Notes: generated by a model not told the origin, from the sequence alone. DNA of 64,000 nt from JAXGRD01 sp040766105 (GCA_040766105.1 JAXGRD010000003.1:1-64000), one strand, 5' to 3'; numbered from the stretch's first letter, positions 41,593 through 50,335 are shown. Translations and numbers: made by a program.

Positions 41593-42270
41593 TTAAATGA
41601 ATCCAGCCCCTTTCAGGCTGATGTACGTTCCGTCTCCGATGATAATATGATCCAAGACATTGATTCCCAGTATTTCCCCTGCCTGTGAAAGCCGCTCCGT
41701 CACATGGATATCCTCCTTGCTGGGAGTCGGATCTCCGCTGGGGTGATTGTGGATTAGGATGACTGCAAAGGCACCTCGTTTGATGGCGCTCTGAAAGGTC
41801 TCCCTGGGGTGGACGATGCTGGATGCAATATCGCCAATGGCAACGTTTTCCACCGCAATGAGATTTCCCTTCGCGTCCAGTAGCAGAACATCAAAGTGCT
41901 CTTTTTTGTAGTAGCGCATCTTCTCCATAAAAACATCCGCTACATCCTGTGTGCTCTTAATGATGTTTCTTTCTTCTCGGGGCATGGTGGCTATTCTTTT
42001 TCCCAGCTCCACCGCCGCACCGATTTGACACGCCTTTGCAAGGCCGATCCCCTTCACCCCGGCAAGTTCCTCAAGGGAACATTCCTGTAGGTACAGGAGG
42101 CCGTTGGGATCCAATGACAGAATATCATCCGCCAGTCGCAGGGCGGTCTTCTCCTTTGTTCCGGTCCGAAGGAGAATTGCCAACAGCTCGCCGTTGGACA
42201 GGGATGACCTCCCAAACCGGACCATTTTTTCTCTCGGTCGTTCATAGACCGGAAGTTCTCTGATTTTCAT
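41593..42270 (-). CDS. radC: RadC family protein (JAB/MPN domain)
   Basis: A 225-residue protein starting MKIRELPVYERPREKM (ATG at 42270, AGGAGAG upstream). N-terminal helix-hairpin-helix motifs (LAGVKGIGLAKACQIGAAVE) precede a JAB metalloprotease-like domain with IHNHPSGDPTPSKEDI, the His-x-His plus Asp zinc motif. The biological role is unresolved. In Firmicutes it is commonly the gene before mreB, as here. Confidence 0.95.
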   Translation of the reverse strand: MKIRELPVYERPREKMVRFGRSSLSNGELLAILLRTGTKEKTALRLADDILSLDPNGLLYLQECSLEELAGVKGIGLAKACQIGAAVELGKRIATMPREERNIIKSTQDVADVFMEKMRYYKKEHFDVLLLDAKGNLIAVENVAIGDIASSIVHPRETFQSAIKRGAFAVILIHNHPSGDPTPSKEDIHVTERLSQAGEILGINVLDHIIIGDGTYISLKGAGFI

Positions 42271-42378
42271 ATTGTCTCTCCTATAGGAGGACAACTCTTG
42301 CTCCAAAGACTCTATGCCGCACACAAAGCCGCATTATATTGTAACACTTATTTCTCGTGTATACAACGATTTCCCCTG

Positions 42379-43620
42379 TTAGAGTCTGTGTAAAAACAGA
42401 CCGCTCCCTAATTTAGGTTCGAACCAGGTGGACTTGGGAGGCATGACCCTTCCTTCATCGGAAACCGCCATAAGGTCCCCGATTTCCACCGGATGCACAG
42501 CGAAGGCAACCTGCATATCCAAGGAAACCCTTCTCTCCAGTTCTTCCAACCCACGAATACCGCCGATAAAGTCGATTCTCTTATCGGTTCTGGGATCTTC
42601 AATCCCCAATATTGGGTCGAGAAGATGATCTTGCAAGATGGCAACATCCAAGGAATCAACGATATCCTCCGATATGATTTCATCTCTTGCCGTCACCCTA
42701 TACCACTTCCCGTCCAGGAACATGCCGAAAACATGCTTCTTCTCAGGACGATAGGCGTCTGTCCCCATTTCCTCCACTGTAAATCCGGCTTCCTTCACCC
42801 TGGATAAGAAGCCTGTCACGGAATTCCCATTGAGATCCTTCACAACTCTGTTGTAGTCAAAGACCTTTAGGTGGCTGTCCGGGAAGATTACCGCCATGAA
42901 ATAGTTAAACTCTTCCTTGCCGGTGTAGTCCGGATGTTCTTCTCTTCTCTTTTGTCCCACTTTACATGCGGAGGCACTTCTGTGATGACCGTCTGCAATA
43001 TACAGGGCAGGGATTTCCGTAAAGAGTCCCGACAACCCGGTAATGACGTTATCATCGGTAATTGCCCAAAGGGTGTGGCTCACACCGTCATCGGTCATGA
43101 AGTCGTACTCGGGGCTGTTGTTGTGAATAAAGCCCTCAATGAGCATCTTTACCTTTTTGTTGTCCTTATAGGTTAGGAAGACAGGCTCCGTATTGGCATT
43201 GCAGACATCAAAGTGTCGAATGCGATCCTGCTCCTTTTCCACCCTGGTGAATTCATGTTTCTTAATCACGTTGTTCAGATAATCGTCCACTGCCACACAG
43301 CCAACCAGGCCCACTTGCTCATTGCCATTCATCACCTGTTTGTAGATATAGAACATGGGCTTGGCCTCTTCCAGGAAGATGCCCTTCTGCAGGAAGTCCT
43401 CGATGTTATCCCTTGCCTTTTCATAGACGGAGGGATCGTAGGGGTCCTCCATCTTGGGAAGATCAATTTCACTGCGGCAGATGTGCAAAAAACTAAAGGG
43501 ATTTCCTTCTGCCATTTTTGCAGCTTCCTGTCTGTTCATTACATCGTAAGGCAGGGATACTACCTTGTGTGCAAACTCTTTGTTGGGCCTGATGGCCCGA
43601 AACGGTCTAACGATTGCCAC
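42379..43620 (-). CDS. DUF1015 family protein
   Basis: A 413-residue soluble protein. It begins MAIVRPFRAIRPNKEFAHKV followed by SLPYDVMNRQEA, the DUF1015 opening, and has ALYIADGHHRSASACKVG in the middle, the family's conserved HH motif. No known catalytic assignment; members are widespread in Clostridia and thermophiles. It follows cmk, with no gap (stop of cmk at 43621), and precedes radC on the same strand. Confidence 0.9.
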   Translation of the reverse strand: MAIVRPFRAIRPNKEFAHKVVSLPYDVMNRQEAAKMAEGNPFSFLHICRSEIDLPKMEDPYDPSVYEKARDNIEDFLQKGIFLEEAKPMFYIYKQVMNGNEQVGLVGCVAVDDYLNNVIKKHEFTRVEKEQDRIRHFDVCNANTEPVFLTYKDNKKVKMLIEGFIHNNSPEYDFMTDDGVSHTLWAITDDNVITGLSGLFTEIPALYIADGHHRSASACKVGQKRREEHPDYTGKEEFNYFMAVIFPDSHLKVFDYNRVVKDLNGNSVTGFLSRVKEAGFTVEEMGTDAYRPEKKHVFGMFLDGKWYRVTARDEIISEDIVDSLDVAILQDHLLDPILGIEDPRTDKRIDFIGGIRGLEELERRVSLDMQVAFAVHPVEIGDLMAVSDEGRVMPPKSTWFEPKLGSGLFLHRL

Positions 43621-44259
43621 TTATTTCACCTCTTCCAATATTCTTTCAATGACTTCTTCTATGCTCATATAGGTCGTATCGATTTCTATTGCATCCTCTG
43701 CTTTACGCAGGGGGTTCAGTTTCCTTGTCATATCGTTATGGTCTCTCTCATTGATATCCCTCAGCACCTGCTCTCTGGAGACAGTCTGTCCCTTTTCGGT
43801 TAACTCTAAGTGTCGCCTCTTTGCTCTCTCCTCCGCTGTGGCCGTCATAAAGAACTTATGCTCTGCATCCTTCATCACGTTGGTTCCGATATCTCTGCCA
43901 TCCATGACCACGTTGGTGCCTCTTCCCATCTCTCTTTGAAGGGATACAAGCTTTTCACGGACGCTCTCAATGGCGGAACATGCCGATGCCATGGCTGACA
44001 TTTCAGGAGAGCGAATCAGCTCACTGACCACCTGCCCGTCCAAATAGATGTCTCCCTTGGAAAAGGTAATACTGGTTCTGTCCAACATCTCTTGGAGACG
44101 TGCCTTGTCATCTAGGGGAATCCCTTCCTTGATGATTTTGTATCCAACCGCCCGGTACATAGCTCCCGTATCTACATAGTCGATCTTCAATTTCTTTGCC
44201 ACTGCCTTTGCAATGGTGCTCTTGCCTGCCCCGCCGGGACCGTCGATGGCGATTCTCAT
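43621..44259 (-). CDS. cmk: Cytidylate kinase
   Basis: A 212-residue P-loop kinase, MRIAIDGPGGAGKSTIAKAVAKKL, phosphorylating CMP/dCMP. GRDIGTNVMKDAEHKFFMTA and ERAKRRHLEL are the family's substrate and lid segments. Of three consecutive ATG codons the third (44259) has the best spacing to AAAGGA. It is 13 bp after nrdR. Confidence 0.96.
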   Translation of the reverse strand: MRIAIDGPGGAGKSTIAKAVAKKLKIDYVDTGAMYRAVGYKIIKEGIPLDDKARLQEMLDRTSITFSKGDIYLDGQVVSELIRSPEMSAMASACSAIESVREKLVSLQREMGRGTNVVMDGRDIGTNVMKDAEHKFFMTATAEERAKRRHLELTEKGQTVSREQVLRDINERDHNDMTRKLNPLRKAEDAIEIDTTYMSIEEVIERILEEVK

Positions 44260-44272
44260 CATCATTTCCTTT

Positions 44273-44734
44273 CTATTTCCTCTTGCTGCCCATGAGCTTT
44301 TCGATTTCTGCCACAAAGGTGTTGATGTCGGTGAATTGTCGGTAAACAGAAGCAAACCGTACGTAGGCTACCTCGTCCAGATCCTTCAACTTCTCCATAA
44401 TCAGTTCGCCGATAAAGGTGCTCTTCACTTCCTTCTCCAGCATGTTGTTCAAGCCACGTTCAATTTCGTCCACAACCCTTTCCATCTCGGACAGGGGCAC
44501 GGGTCTCTTCTCACATGCCTTAATGATTCCATTGAGTATTTTATTTCTGTCAAAGGGTTCTCTTCCCCCATCTTTTTTTATGACGATGAGGGTGATTTCT
44601 TCTATTTTTTCGTAGGTGGTGAATCGCTTTCCGCATTGTTCACACTCTCTTCTCCTGCGAATGGCATTTCCTTCTTCCGTATGCCTGGAGTCTATGACCT
44701 TCGTCTCTTCACTTTCACAAAACGGGCATCTCAT
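44273..44734 (-). CDS. nrdR: Transcriptional repressor NrdR
   Basis: A 153-residue regulator of ribonucleotide reductase genes. The N-terminal zinc ribbon is MRCPFCESEETKVIDSR to ECEQCGKRF, with Cys pairs at 3/6 and 31/34. An ATP-cone follows (IVIKKDGGREPFDRNKI). The start is the ATG at 44734 after GAGGAAAGCCC. It senses dATP/ATP and binds NrdR boxes; none is visible nearby. Confidence 0.96.
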   Translation of the reverse strand: MRCPFCESEETKVIDSRHTEEGNAIRRRRECEQCGKRFTTYEKIEEITLIVIKKDGGREPFDRNKILNGIIKACEKRPVPLSEMERVVDEIERGLNNMLEKEVKSTFIGELIMEKLKDLDEVAYVRFASVYRQFTDINTFVAEIEKLMGSKRK

Positions 44735-44800
44735 GGGCTTTCCTCCCCCTGCACTATCAAATATCACGTAGTGCAATTTTACTACATATCTCTATCATTG

Positions 44801-44834
44801 AAAAGGAGAATCCCGATGAAAAACGGAATTCTCC
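44801..44834 (-). terminator. Terminator after the FKBP-like lipoprotein gene
   Basis: On the minus strand GGAGAAT(TCC) pairs with (GGG)ATTCTCC around a T-rich loop and is followed by TTTTC. Confidence 0.6.
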
Positions 44835-44857
44835 CTGTATAGCCACACATAGTATCG

Positions 44858-45970
44858 CTATTTCTTCTCCGGTGTAAATTTGTCTACAACCTTTGCATTA
44901 TCCAAGATCATACCCAGAACTTTTTCCGTGTAAGCCTCTCTCATGATATTGTCTTTTCCGGCCGTATCTTCATAACTTTTGCCGTTGAGTTCCTTATATG
45001 TCTCTTCCGTGTATCCGTAGCTTTCCAGGCTCTTGGTGATGAAGTCTTCATACTCCTTGTTATCGATTTCAATGCCCTCTTTCTCTGCAATGTAGTAGAG
45101 AACCATTTCCTGTTTCACGATAATCTTAGCGTACTGATCCACCTGTTCATTAAAGGTTTTTTCATCCATACCCATCTGCTGCTGGAGAAAATCTTCAAAC
45201 TCCATGTTATACTGCTTGGCATAACTCTTATAGTCTTCTATCGTGTTTTCTTTTACTTGATCCAGCTTATCCTGGGGATACTTTTCTTTGCCTTCCTTAT
45301 CTTTCAGAACCTCGGAATTGTTGAGAATCTGCGTCCAGAGATATTCCTTCTGCTTGTCGATTTCTTCTTTCTCCTTGGCCTCCGTCAGTTCTTTCTTTAC
45401 TGCTTTCTTATAATCGGCAACGTTTTCCTGTTCGCTGTTGTCCTTTACGAACTTGTCATCCAGTTTGGGCGTAACCTTTTCCTGCTTAGAATCCACCGTA
45501 ACAGTGAACTCAACATCCTTGCCGGCTACATCTTCTTTGGTATAGTCCTTGGGAAACTGCAGTTTCAAGACCTTTGTATCCCCGACCTTTACACCGACCA
45601 AACCTTCTTCAAAGCCTTCAATAAACTGTCCGGATCCGATGGTTAGGCTTGATCCTTGGGCGCTACCGCCTTCAAAGCTCTTGCCGTCTATCTTTCCGTC
45701 GTAGGTGATCACCACCGTGTCTCCATCTGCTACAGTTCCGGTCTTCACTTCCTTTACGGTCGCTGCTGCTGCCAGTCTGCTGTTGATTTCATTGTCCACA
45801 TCTTCATCCGTTACGGACACCTTATAGGACAGAACTTCCAGCCCCTTATATTCTCCAACCTTGATATAATCCTTTAGCTCTACATCGCTATAGGGCTTTC
45901 CGCAGGAGGCAAAACTCAGGGCGGCAACCATACAAATAGCAAATACTACTGCAATTTTTATTCTGTTCAT
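44858..45970 (-). CDS. Trigger-factor-like FKBP peptidyl-prolyl isomerase lipoprotein
   Basis: A 370-residue lipoprotein: signal MNRIKIAVVFAICMVAALSF and lipobox FASC at Cys23. Residues about 90-180 form an FKBP domain (GDTVVITYDGKIDGKSFEGG, then GSGQFIEGFEEGLVGVKVGD). The C-terminal 180 residues are helical and resemble the chaperone arms of trigger factor (EDFLQQQMGMDEKTFNEQ). It lacks the ribosome-binding N-domain and is exported, so it likely folds secreted proteins on the outer membrane face, as PrsA does with a different isomerase domain. Confidence 0.9.
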   Translation of the reverse strand: MNRIKIAVVFAICMVAALSFASCGKPYSDVELKDYIKVGEYKGLEVLSYKVSVTDEDVDNEINSRLAAAATVKEVKTGTVADGDTVVITYDGKIDGKSFEGGSAQGSSLTIGSGQFIEGFEEGLVGVKVGDTKVLKLQFPKDYTKEDVAGKDVEFTVTVDSKQEKVTPKLDDKFVKDNSEQENVADYKKAVKKELTEAKEKEEIDKQKEYLWTQILNNSEVLKDKEGKEKYPQDKLDQVKENTIEDYKSYAKQYNMEFEDFLQQQMGMDEKTFNEQVDQYAKIIVKQEMVLYYIAEKEGIEIDNKEYEDFITKSLESYGYTEETYKELNGKSYEDTAGKDNIMREAYTEKVLGMILDNAKVVDKFTPEKK

Positions 45971-46050
45971 ACTTTCCCTACTCTTCCATTTCTTTGTTTG
46001 ATGATTCCAATGGACATTATGTCTCTCGAACCTTAAAACAAACTAAAATG

Positions 46051-46404
46051 TTATTTTGCGTTTTTTGCGGTTTCGCAAAGTTGAGCGAAAGCGTTTGCAT
46101 CGTGAATGGCCATCTCTGCCAACATCTTTCTGTTGATTTCGATTCCGGAAACCCGCAGGCCGTTCATAAGCCTACTGTAGGAGATGCCGTTCATTCTTGC
46201 TCCGGCGTTGATTCTGGCAATCCAAATTCTTCTGTACTCTCTCTTCTTCTGCTTACGACCGACATATGCTGATCTAAGAGAACGCATTACTGCGGGATTG
46301 GCTGCACGGAACACCTTGCTCTTCTGTCCGTAAAAGCCTTTCGCCAGCTTCAATATCTTTTTATGTCTTCTGTGGGCACTTACACCCTTCTTTACTCTTG
46401 CCAT
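46051..46404 (-). CDS. rplT: 50S ribosomal protein L20
   Basis: A 117-residue protein starting MARVKKGVSAHRRHKKILK, with GFYGQKSKVFRAANPAVMRS and IARINAGARMNGISYSRLM. It is essential for early 50S assembly and, in Firmicutes, represses its own operon by binding the infC leader. Last gene of infC-rpmI-rplT. Confidence 0.98.
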   Translation of the reverse strand: MARVKKGVSAHRRHKKILKLAKGFYGQKSKVFRAANPAVMRSLRSAYVGRKQKKREYRRIWIARINAGARMNGISYSRLMNGLRVSGIEINRKMLAEMAIHDANAFAQLCETAKNAK

Positions 46405-46423
46405 TATATTTTACCTCCTCACA

Positions 46424-46624
46424 CTATTTGCACATTGCACTCTTGATTCTCTTTAGATCGGCACTGGTAAGGGTCGTTGCCTTACGAAGTCCTCTTTTTC
46501 TCTTCTGACTCTTCTTTGTGAGAATATGACTCTTGTATGCCTTGTTCCTCTTTACCTTTCCGGAACCTGTCAATTTAAATCTTTTGCATGCGCCTCTGTG
46601 AGACTTCATCTTATTCTTCGCCAT
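46424..46624 (-). CDS. rpmI: 50S ribosomal protein L35
   Basis: A 66-residue protein: MAKNKMKSHRGACKRFKLTG and KRKRGLRKATTLTSADLKRI. It has the usual length and lies between infC and rplT with 19- and 30-bp gaps. Confidence 0.98.
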   Translation of the reverse strand: MAKNKMKSHRGACKRFKLTGSGKVKRNKAYKSHILTKKSQKRKRGLRKATTLTSADLKRIKSAMCK

Positions 46625-46654
46625 AATATTTCCCTCCTGATATGGTTATGATTA

Positions 46655-47179
46655 TCACTTTTTATCTTTGTCTGTTTTCGGTGCTAAGAACATCGTAAGG
46701 CTTCGTCCTTCGAACTTGGGTTTCTTCTCCACGACAGCGATTTCTTCCACAGCATCTGCGAACTTATTCATCACTTCAAAACCCTTGGCTGTATAATCCC
46801 GTTCTCTTCCTCGGAAACGCAGGCTCACCTTTACCTTGTCGCCGTCCTTCAGAAACTTAGATGCCGTATTGGCCTTGACTTGAACATCGTGGTCCTCAAT
46901 AAAGGTGGAAAGTCTAATTTCCTTCACCTGTGTCGTCTTTTGCTTTTTCTTGGCTTCCTTTTCTTTTTTCTGAATTTCGTAACGGTATTTTCCGTAATCC
47001 ATTAACTTGGCAACAGGCGGTTTTGCATTGGGTGAAATGCAAACCAAGTCCAGGTTCTTTTCTTCCGAAAGGCGCAGTGCCTCGTCTCTGGACATGATAC
47101 CCAGCTGTTCTCCTTCGTCGCTGATGATCCTTAGTTCTCTGTCACGAATTTCTTCGTTGATCAAATTATCCTTACTGAT
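46655..47179 (-). CDS. infC: Translation initiation factor IF-3 (non-canonical start)
   Basis: About 174 residues: ISKDNLINEEIRDRELRIISD N-terminal domain, linker, and C-terminal RGRERDYTAKGFEVMNKF. The in-frame ATG at 47197 overlaps the Shine-Dalgarno itself (AGGAGG at 47189-47194) and cannot be the start. The codon with correct spacing (9 nt) is ATC at 47179, which begins the conserved ISKD. Non-AUG starts (AUU, AUC, AUA) are a known conserved feature of infC and let IF-3 repress its own translation. Confidence 0.93.
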   Translation of the reverse strand: MSKDNLINEEIRDRELRIISDEGEQLGIMSRDEALRLSEEKNLDLVCISPNAKPPVAKLMDYGKYRYEIQKKEKEAKKKQKTTQVKEIRLSTFIEDHDVQVKANTASKFLKDGDKVKVSLRFRGRERDYTAKGFEVMNKFADAVEEIAVVEKKPKFEGRSLTMFLAPKTDKDKK

Positions 47180-47325
47180 GGTATTACACCTCCTCATAAA
47201 TAAAATAAAAGCGGATACAAGTATCCGCTCTCAAGACACACCAATAGGTGTCGTTCTCTCCTATTGACCCGGTAGCCAACTGCCGCCAAGGTGAGAAGCG
47301 GATAACTTCTTCTTTGCACTAGATA
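47180..47325 (-). promoter_or_regulatory. infC operon leader with intrinsic attenuator (L20-type leader)
   Basis: About 140 nt of untranslated leader. A terminator AGCGGATAC-TT-GTATCCGCT followed by TTTTATTTT lies at 47203-47229, just before the Shine-Dalgarno. An earlier segment (plus-strand 47293-47306, minus-strand GTTATCCGCTTCTC) is complementary to the terminator's first arm and could act as antiterminator. This is the arrangement of the L20-controlled infC leaders of Firmicutes; L20 binding itself is inferred. Confidence 0.7.
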
Positions 47326-47354
47326 AGATTACACTATCTTTCCGCTTCTGTCAA
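47326..47354 (-). promoter_or_regulatory. Sigma-A promoter for infC-rpmI-rplT
   Basis: On the minus strand TTGACA (47349-47354), 17-bp spacer, TAATCT (47326-47331). The -35 overlaps the stop codon region of the upstream surface-protein gene. Confidence 0.75.
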
Positions 47355-49513
47355 ATGTTTTTTCTCTTTTTCATTGCCAAACAGGCTCCCGCCGCTCCTA
47401 GCATTAGCAAAGCTGCCAGTGCCACCATGCTTCCATCTCCTGTCTCGGGCGCTTCCTTCGTCTTCGTTACGGTTCCCGGTGGGTTGTCCGGATTGTCAGG
47501 TACGGGCGTAGGCACCGGTTCCTCCGGTGTGGGTGGCTTTGGTATGTCTTCATATTGGTTGAGGTACAACAATGCCGGTGTGCTATCGGCCGTCAAATCC
47601 AATGTGGCGAAAAGTCCCTCAGACAGATCTCCCCCGTCTATGGAGAAGAAGGTGGTATCGTAATATTTGTGTGTCGGTTTCATTTCCATGACGGAATGAG
47701 AACCCTCAGCCATTCCGGAAAAAACAACCTTTTGTCCGGCCTTTAGTACGATCTTCCCGTCTGAAGGAAGATAGGATACCGGCCCTCCGTTAATGCTGTA
47801 TTGACCGACTAACTCACCCTGATTTCTGTTAATAATAAAGGTAAATTCTTCCTCCGATCCGGGTTTCCCCGTGGTATCCGATACTGTGTTTTCCAGCGTA
47901 AACCCGGCAGGTCCCAGCACAAGGATGTCCACCGCAACGGTTCTGGCATTTGGATAGGTGCCATCAGGACCTTCTCCCACTGTAATGAATAGTTTGGTCC
48001 TTCCCGGCGCCTTTGGCGTGATTTGTAGCTGTCTGTCGGCAGTAAACACCGGGTTACCCGTGTCGTCTCTCACGATATCGGCTATGGTTGGATCCTCAAT
48101 GGTATATCTGGTAATGGCCTCCGACTGCTGTCTGCTGGTTAAGGTAGAGACATTGGAAACATGGGGTGGATTATCATCCGTCCAATAATCCTGCATCACA
48201 TAGGAATCGCTGCAGTCGGGACAATAGCGAATGGTTACATTCTGGTCAGCAGCTGTTGGTGACTGAAATACCAATAGGTCTTCTTCCGTGTGAAAACCGG
48301 TTAAATATGCAATGGCCTTATTGGTACTGGAGCCGCTACGAACCAGTCTGGTGCTCTCATCTATAATGTTATCATCCCCGGGGAACCAAATGACCTCCAG
48401 ATCCTTTGATCGTTCCAAAAGAAGGAGGTTTTGTCCGCTAAAGTCATTTCCCGACAGTACGTCCAACCAATGATAAGACTGGGGGTCGATATTTCCCGTC
48501 ACCCCATTGGTAACCATAATTGCATACTGCCAAGCACTGGTGAACTCACTCCCCGGTGCTTTCATCTCGGAAAAGTCGGAATTGGTGATGCTGGTAAAAG
48601 AATCGGCATCTTCTTGGATCTTAATACCGCCGGCACTGTTCATCACAAACCGTGAATTATCTACGGTAAGAACATCCATAGGATAGGCTCCATGGATTCC
48701 ATATCTCTGTCTCAGAACATCTCCGAACACCGAGTTGGTGACCTTGAGCGTGCTGGTACTAAAATCCGATTTTCCCTCAGCGGAAGTCGCAGGACCGATT
48801 CCGATTCCAAAGGCACCATCCCCATTAAAAGTGGAATTGTTTACAACCACATCAAACTGGTTTTCATCGGAGGAGTCTAAGGCGACCCACTGGTTAATCT
48901 GCAAGGCAGAGGAATAGGTGGTATCATTGGCTGCCCCTTTTTTCCTCAGAAGATTGGTGCTCTCCAATATGACTTTGTTCTTATTTGGGCTGACATCGGT
49001 AATGTTCATGGAGATGGATCTGGATGATGTTTCCGAGGAGACGATGTTCATGTTGGAAATCACCACATCTCCCACTGCGGTAGAATCGGAAGTAAAATGG
49101 ACAAAAAGAGCGGCATTTTCATAGCTGCGTGGCGTTGATGCTCCGAAACCCACATGATTGTCCAAGGAAATAGTTGTCAAGCTATTTCCTTCCCCTCTTA
49201 AGGTAATTGCTTTGTTTTGAATCACCAATGCGGTGGATACGCTGTATGTTCCGGCTTCCAGTCGAATGACATCACCGTCGGAAGCTGCGTCTAAGATGGC
49301 TTGGAGAGCAGCCGTGTCATCTCCGCCGCTGGGTGCAGGGGCGGTAAATGACGCCTTTATTTCCCCGTTCTTTGACTCTTTCTCAGGCTCACCCGGTGAA
49401 GGAAGTGAACTCTCCACTGCGAATATGGTTGGTGCTCCGGTTAGCAGCATAACGGCAACCAACAAAAATACAAGCACTCTTCTTGCTTGTTCTAGATGTG
49501 TCTTCTTCCCCAT
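47351..49513 (-). CDS. Cell-wall-anchored beta-helix surface protein (APETG sorting signal)
   Basis: A 720-residue secreted protein. The signal peptide is RRVLVFLLVAVMLLTGAP with cleavage near TIFAVES. Residues about 60-370 read as a right-handed parallel beta-helix: GDDTAALQAILDAASDGDVI, ITLRGEGNSLTTISLDNHVG, then repeated short strands (VISNMNIVSSE, KVTNSVFGDV, SITNSDFSEM). The C-terminal half has Ig-like or unassigned domains and a proline-rich spacer (PPTPEEPVPTPVPD). The end is a sorting signal with APETG, a hydrophobic span (MVALAALLMLGAAGACLA) and KKRKNI, the leucine of LPXTG being replaced by alanine. It probably binds or trims polysaccharide or acts as an adhesin. Confidence 0.85.
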   Translation of the reverse strand: MGKKTHLEQARRVLVFLLVAVMLLTGAPTIFAVESSLPSPGEPEKESKNGEIKASFTAPAPSGGDDTAALQAILDAASDGDVIRLEAGTYSVSTALVIQNKAITLRGEGNSLTTISLDNHVGFGASTPRSYENAALFVHFTSDSTAVGDVVISNMNIVSSETSSRSISMNITDVSPNKNKVILESTNLLRKKGAANDTTYSSALQINQWVALDSSDENQFDVVVNNSTFNGDGAFGIGIGPATSAEGKSDFSTSTLKVTNSVFGDVLRQRYGIHGAYPMDVLTVDNSRFVMNSAGGIKIQEDADSFTSITNSDFSEMKAPGSEFTSAWQYAIMVTNGVTGNIDPQSYHWLDVLSGNDFSGQNLLLLERSKDLEVIWFPGDDNIIDESTRLVRSGSSTNKAIAYLTGFHTEEDLLVFQSPTAADQNVTIRYCPDCSDSYVMQDYWTDDNPPHVSNVSTLTSRQQSEAITRYTIEDPTIADIVRDDTGNPVFTADRQLQITPKAPGRTKLFITVGEGPDGTYPNARTVAVDILVLGPAGFTLENTVSDTTGKPGSEEEFTFIINRNQGELVGQYSINGGPVSYLPSDGKIVLKAGQKVVFSGMAEGSHSVMEMKPTHKYYDTTFFSIDGGDLSEGLFATLDLTADSTPALLYLNQYEDIPKPPTPEEPVPTPVPDNPDNPPGTVTKTKEAPETGDGSMVALAALLMLGAAGACLAMKKRKNI

Positions 49514-49551
49514 AAGGGTCCCTTTCCCGCATAAACCACGAATGAATTTTT

Positions 49552-49568
49552 ATACTGTAATACAGTAT
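49552..49568. promoter_or_regulatory. 17-bp palindromic operator at the surface-protein promoter
   Basis: ATACTGTA-A-TACAGTAT, a perfect inverted repeat starting 3 bp downstream of the -10 of the surface-protein promoter, a classic repressor position. The regulator is not identified. Confidence 0.6.
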
Positions 49569-49570
49569 GG

Positions 49571-49599
49571 ATTGTATCACATTGGAGGCTTTCGGTCAA
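49571..49599 (-). promoter_or_regulatory. Sigma-A promoter for the surface-protein gene
   Basis: On the minus strand TTGACC (49594-49599), 17-bp spacer, TACAAT (49571-49576). Confidence 0.65.
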
Positions 49600-49619
49600 A
49601 TCTCATCTCCACGGATTTG

Positions 49620-49648
49620 TTTACTTTATTGGCTTTCAATGGTATATT
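49620..49648 (+). promoter_or_regulatory. Possible promoter for the 49690 lipoprotein
   Basis: TTTACT (49620-49625), 17-bp spacer, TATATT (49643-49648), about 40 bp before the start. The -35 is weak. Confidence 0.4.
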
Positions 49649-49689
49649 TATTACAGTAACGATGTAGCGTAGAGGCAATTGGAGGTATT

Positions 49690-50220
49690 ATGAGAAGAGT
49701 AACCCTTATCATCTTGGCCCTTGTCCTGGTCTTAGGCTTGGCGGGATGTGGAGAGAAAGTAGACAAAGAAAGCTATGGCGGTGTTTCCTATGTGCCCCCC
49801 GGCAGCTGGGCCAAGCAGGAAAGCGATGTCCATATGCAGTTTTATGACGACAGCGAAGAGTACTTTGTTGCCATGTTGTTGATTACGGAAACCAAGTCCG
49901 ATGAGTTTCTTTACGGTGAAACCGTGGAAGAGGAAGTAGCAGGATATATTGACTTTCTTTCTTATGAAGAACCTACCTATCAGTGGGATATGATCAAGTC
50001 GGATGCCAAGGTGGATGGTTATGACGGAACAGCCATCACCTATTCCTTGGATTATTCCAGATCGGAATACCCCGACGAACAGGAATGGGGGATTACCTAC
50101 TTCACCGAGGTTATCATTCCGGTTGATGATACCGTCTATTACTTTACCTTGGAAGAGAGTAACAGGGGCGACAATAAAGAGCTCTATGACCAGTTTATGA
50201 AGTCTGTGGAATTCAACTAA
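49690..50220 (+). CDS. Secreted lipoprotein of unknown function
   Basis: A 176-residue lipoprotein: signal LIILALVLVLGLAG with lipobox LAGC at Cys20. The mature part is acidic and aromatic-rich (SYGGVSYVPPGSWAKQES, TYQWDMIKSDAKVDGYDG), with alternating strand-like segments and a final YDQFMKSVEFN, recalling the PsbP-like fold of small clostridial lipoproteins. No enzyme motif is seen. GGAGG precedes the ATG and a strong terminator follows, so it is a single-gene unit. Confidence 0.85.
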   Translation: MRRVTLIILALVLVLGLAGCGEKVDKESYGGVSYVPPGSWAKQESDVHMQFYDDSEEYFVAMLLITETKSDEFLYGETVEEEVAGYIDFLSYEEPTYQWDMIKSDAKVDGYDGTAITYSLDYSRSEYPDEQEWGITYFTEVIIPVDDTVYYFTLEESNRGDNKELYDQFMKSVEFN

Positions 50221-50248
50221 TTGATACAATCTTGCGGTAATTCACTTG

Positions 50249-50278
50249 AGCGGAGTCATAAAAACCTCCGCTTTTTTT
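50249..50278 (+). terminator. Terminator after the lipoprotein gene
   Basis: AGCGGAG pairs with CTCCGCT around a 10-nt loop, followed by seven T residues. Confidence 0.85.
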
Positions 50279-50306
50279 ATGAGAAAAGTTCCCGAATATT
50301 ACAATC

Positions 50307-50335
50307 TTGCATTTTACCATTCCCAAATGTATAAT
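50307..50335 (+). promoter_or_regulatory. Sigma-A promoter for citrate synthase
   Basis: TTGCAT (50307-50312), 17-bp spacer, TATAAT (50330-50335), about 34 bp before the start codon. Confidence 0.75.

Noticed and set aside
47230..47325. T-box riboswitch in the infC leader
   Set aside because: No T-box core (GGGTGG-type) or specifier loop is visible; the arrangement fits an L20-type leader better.
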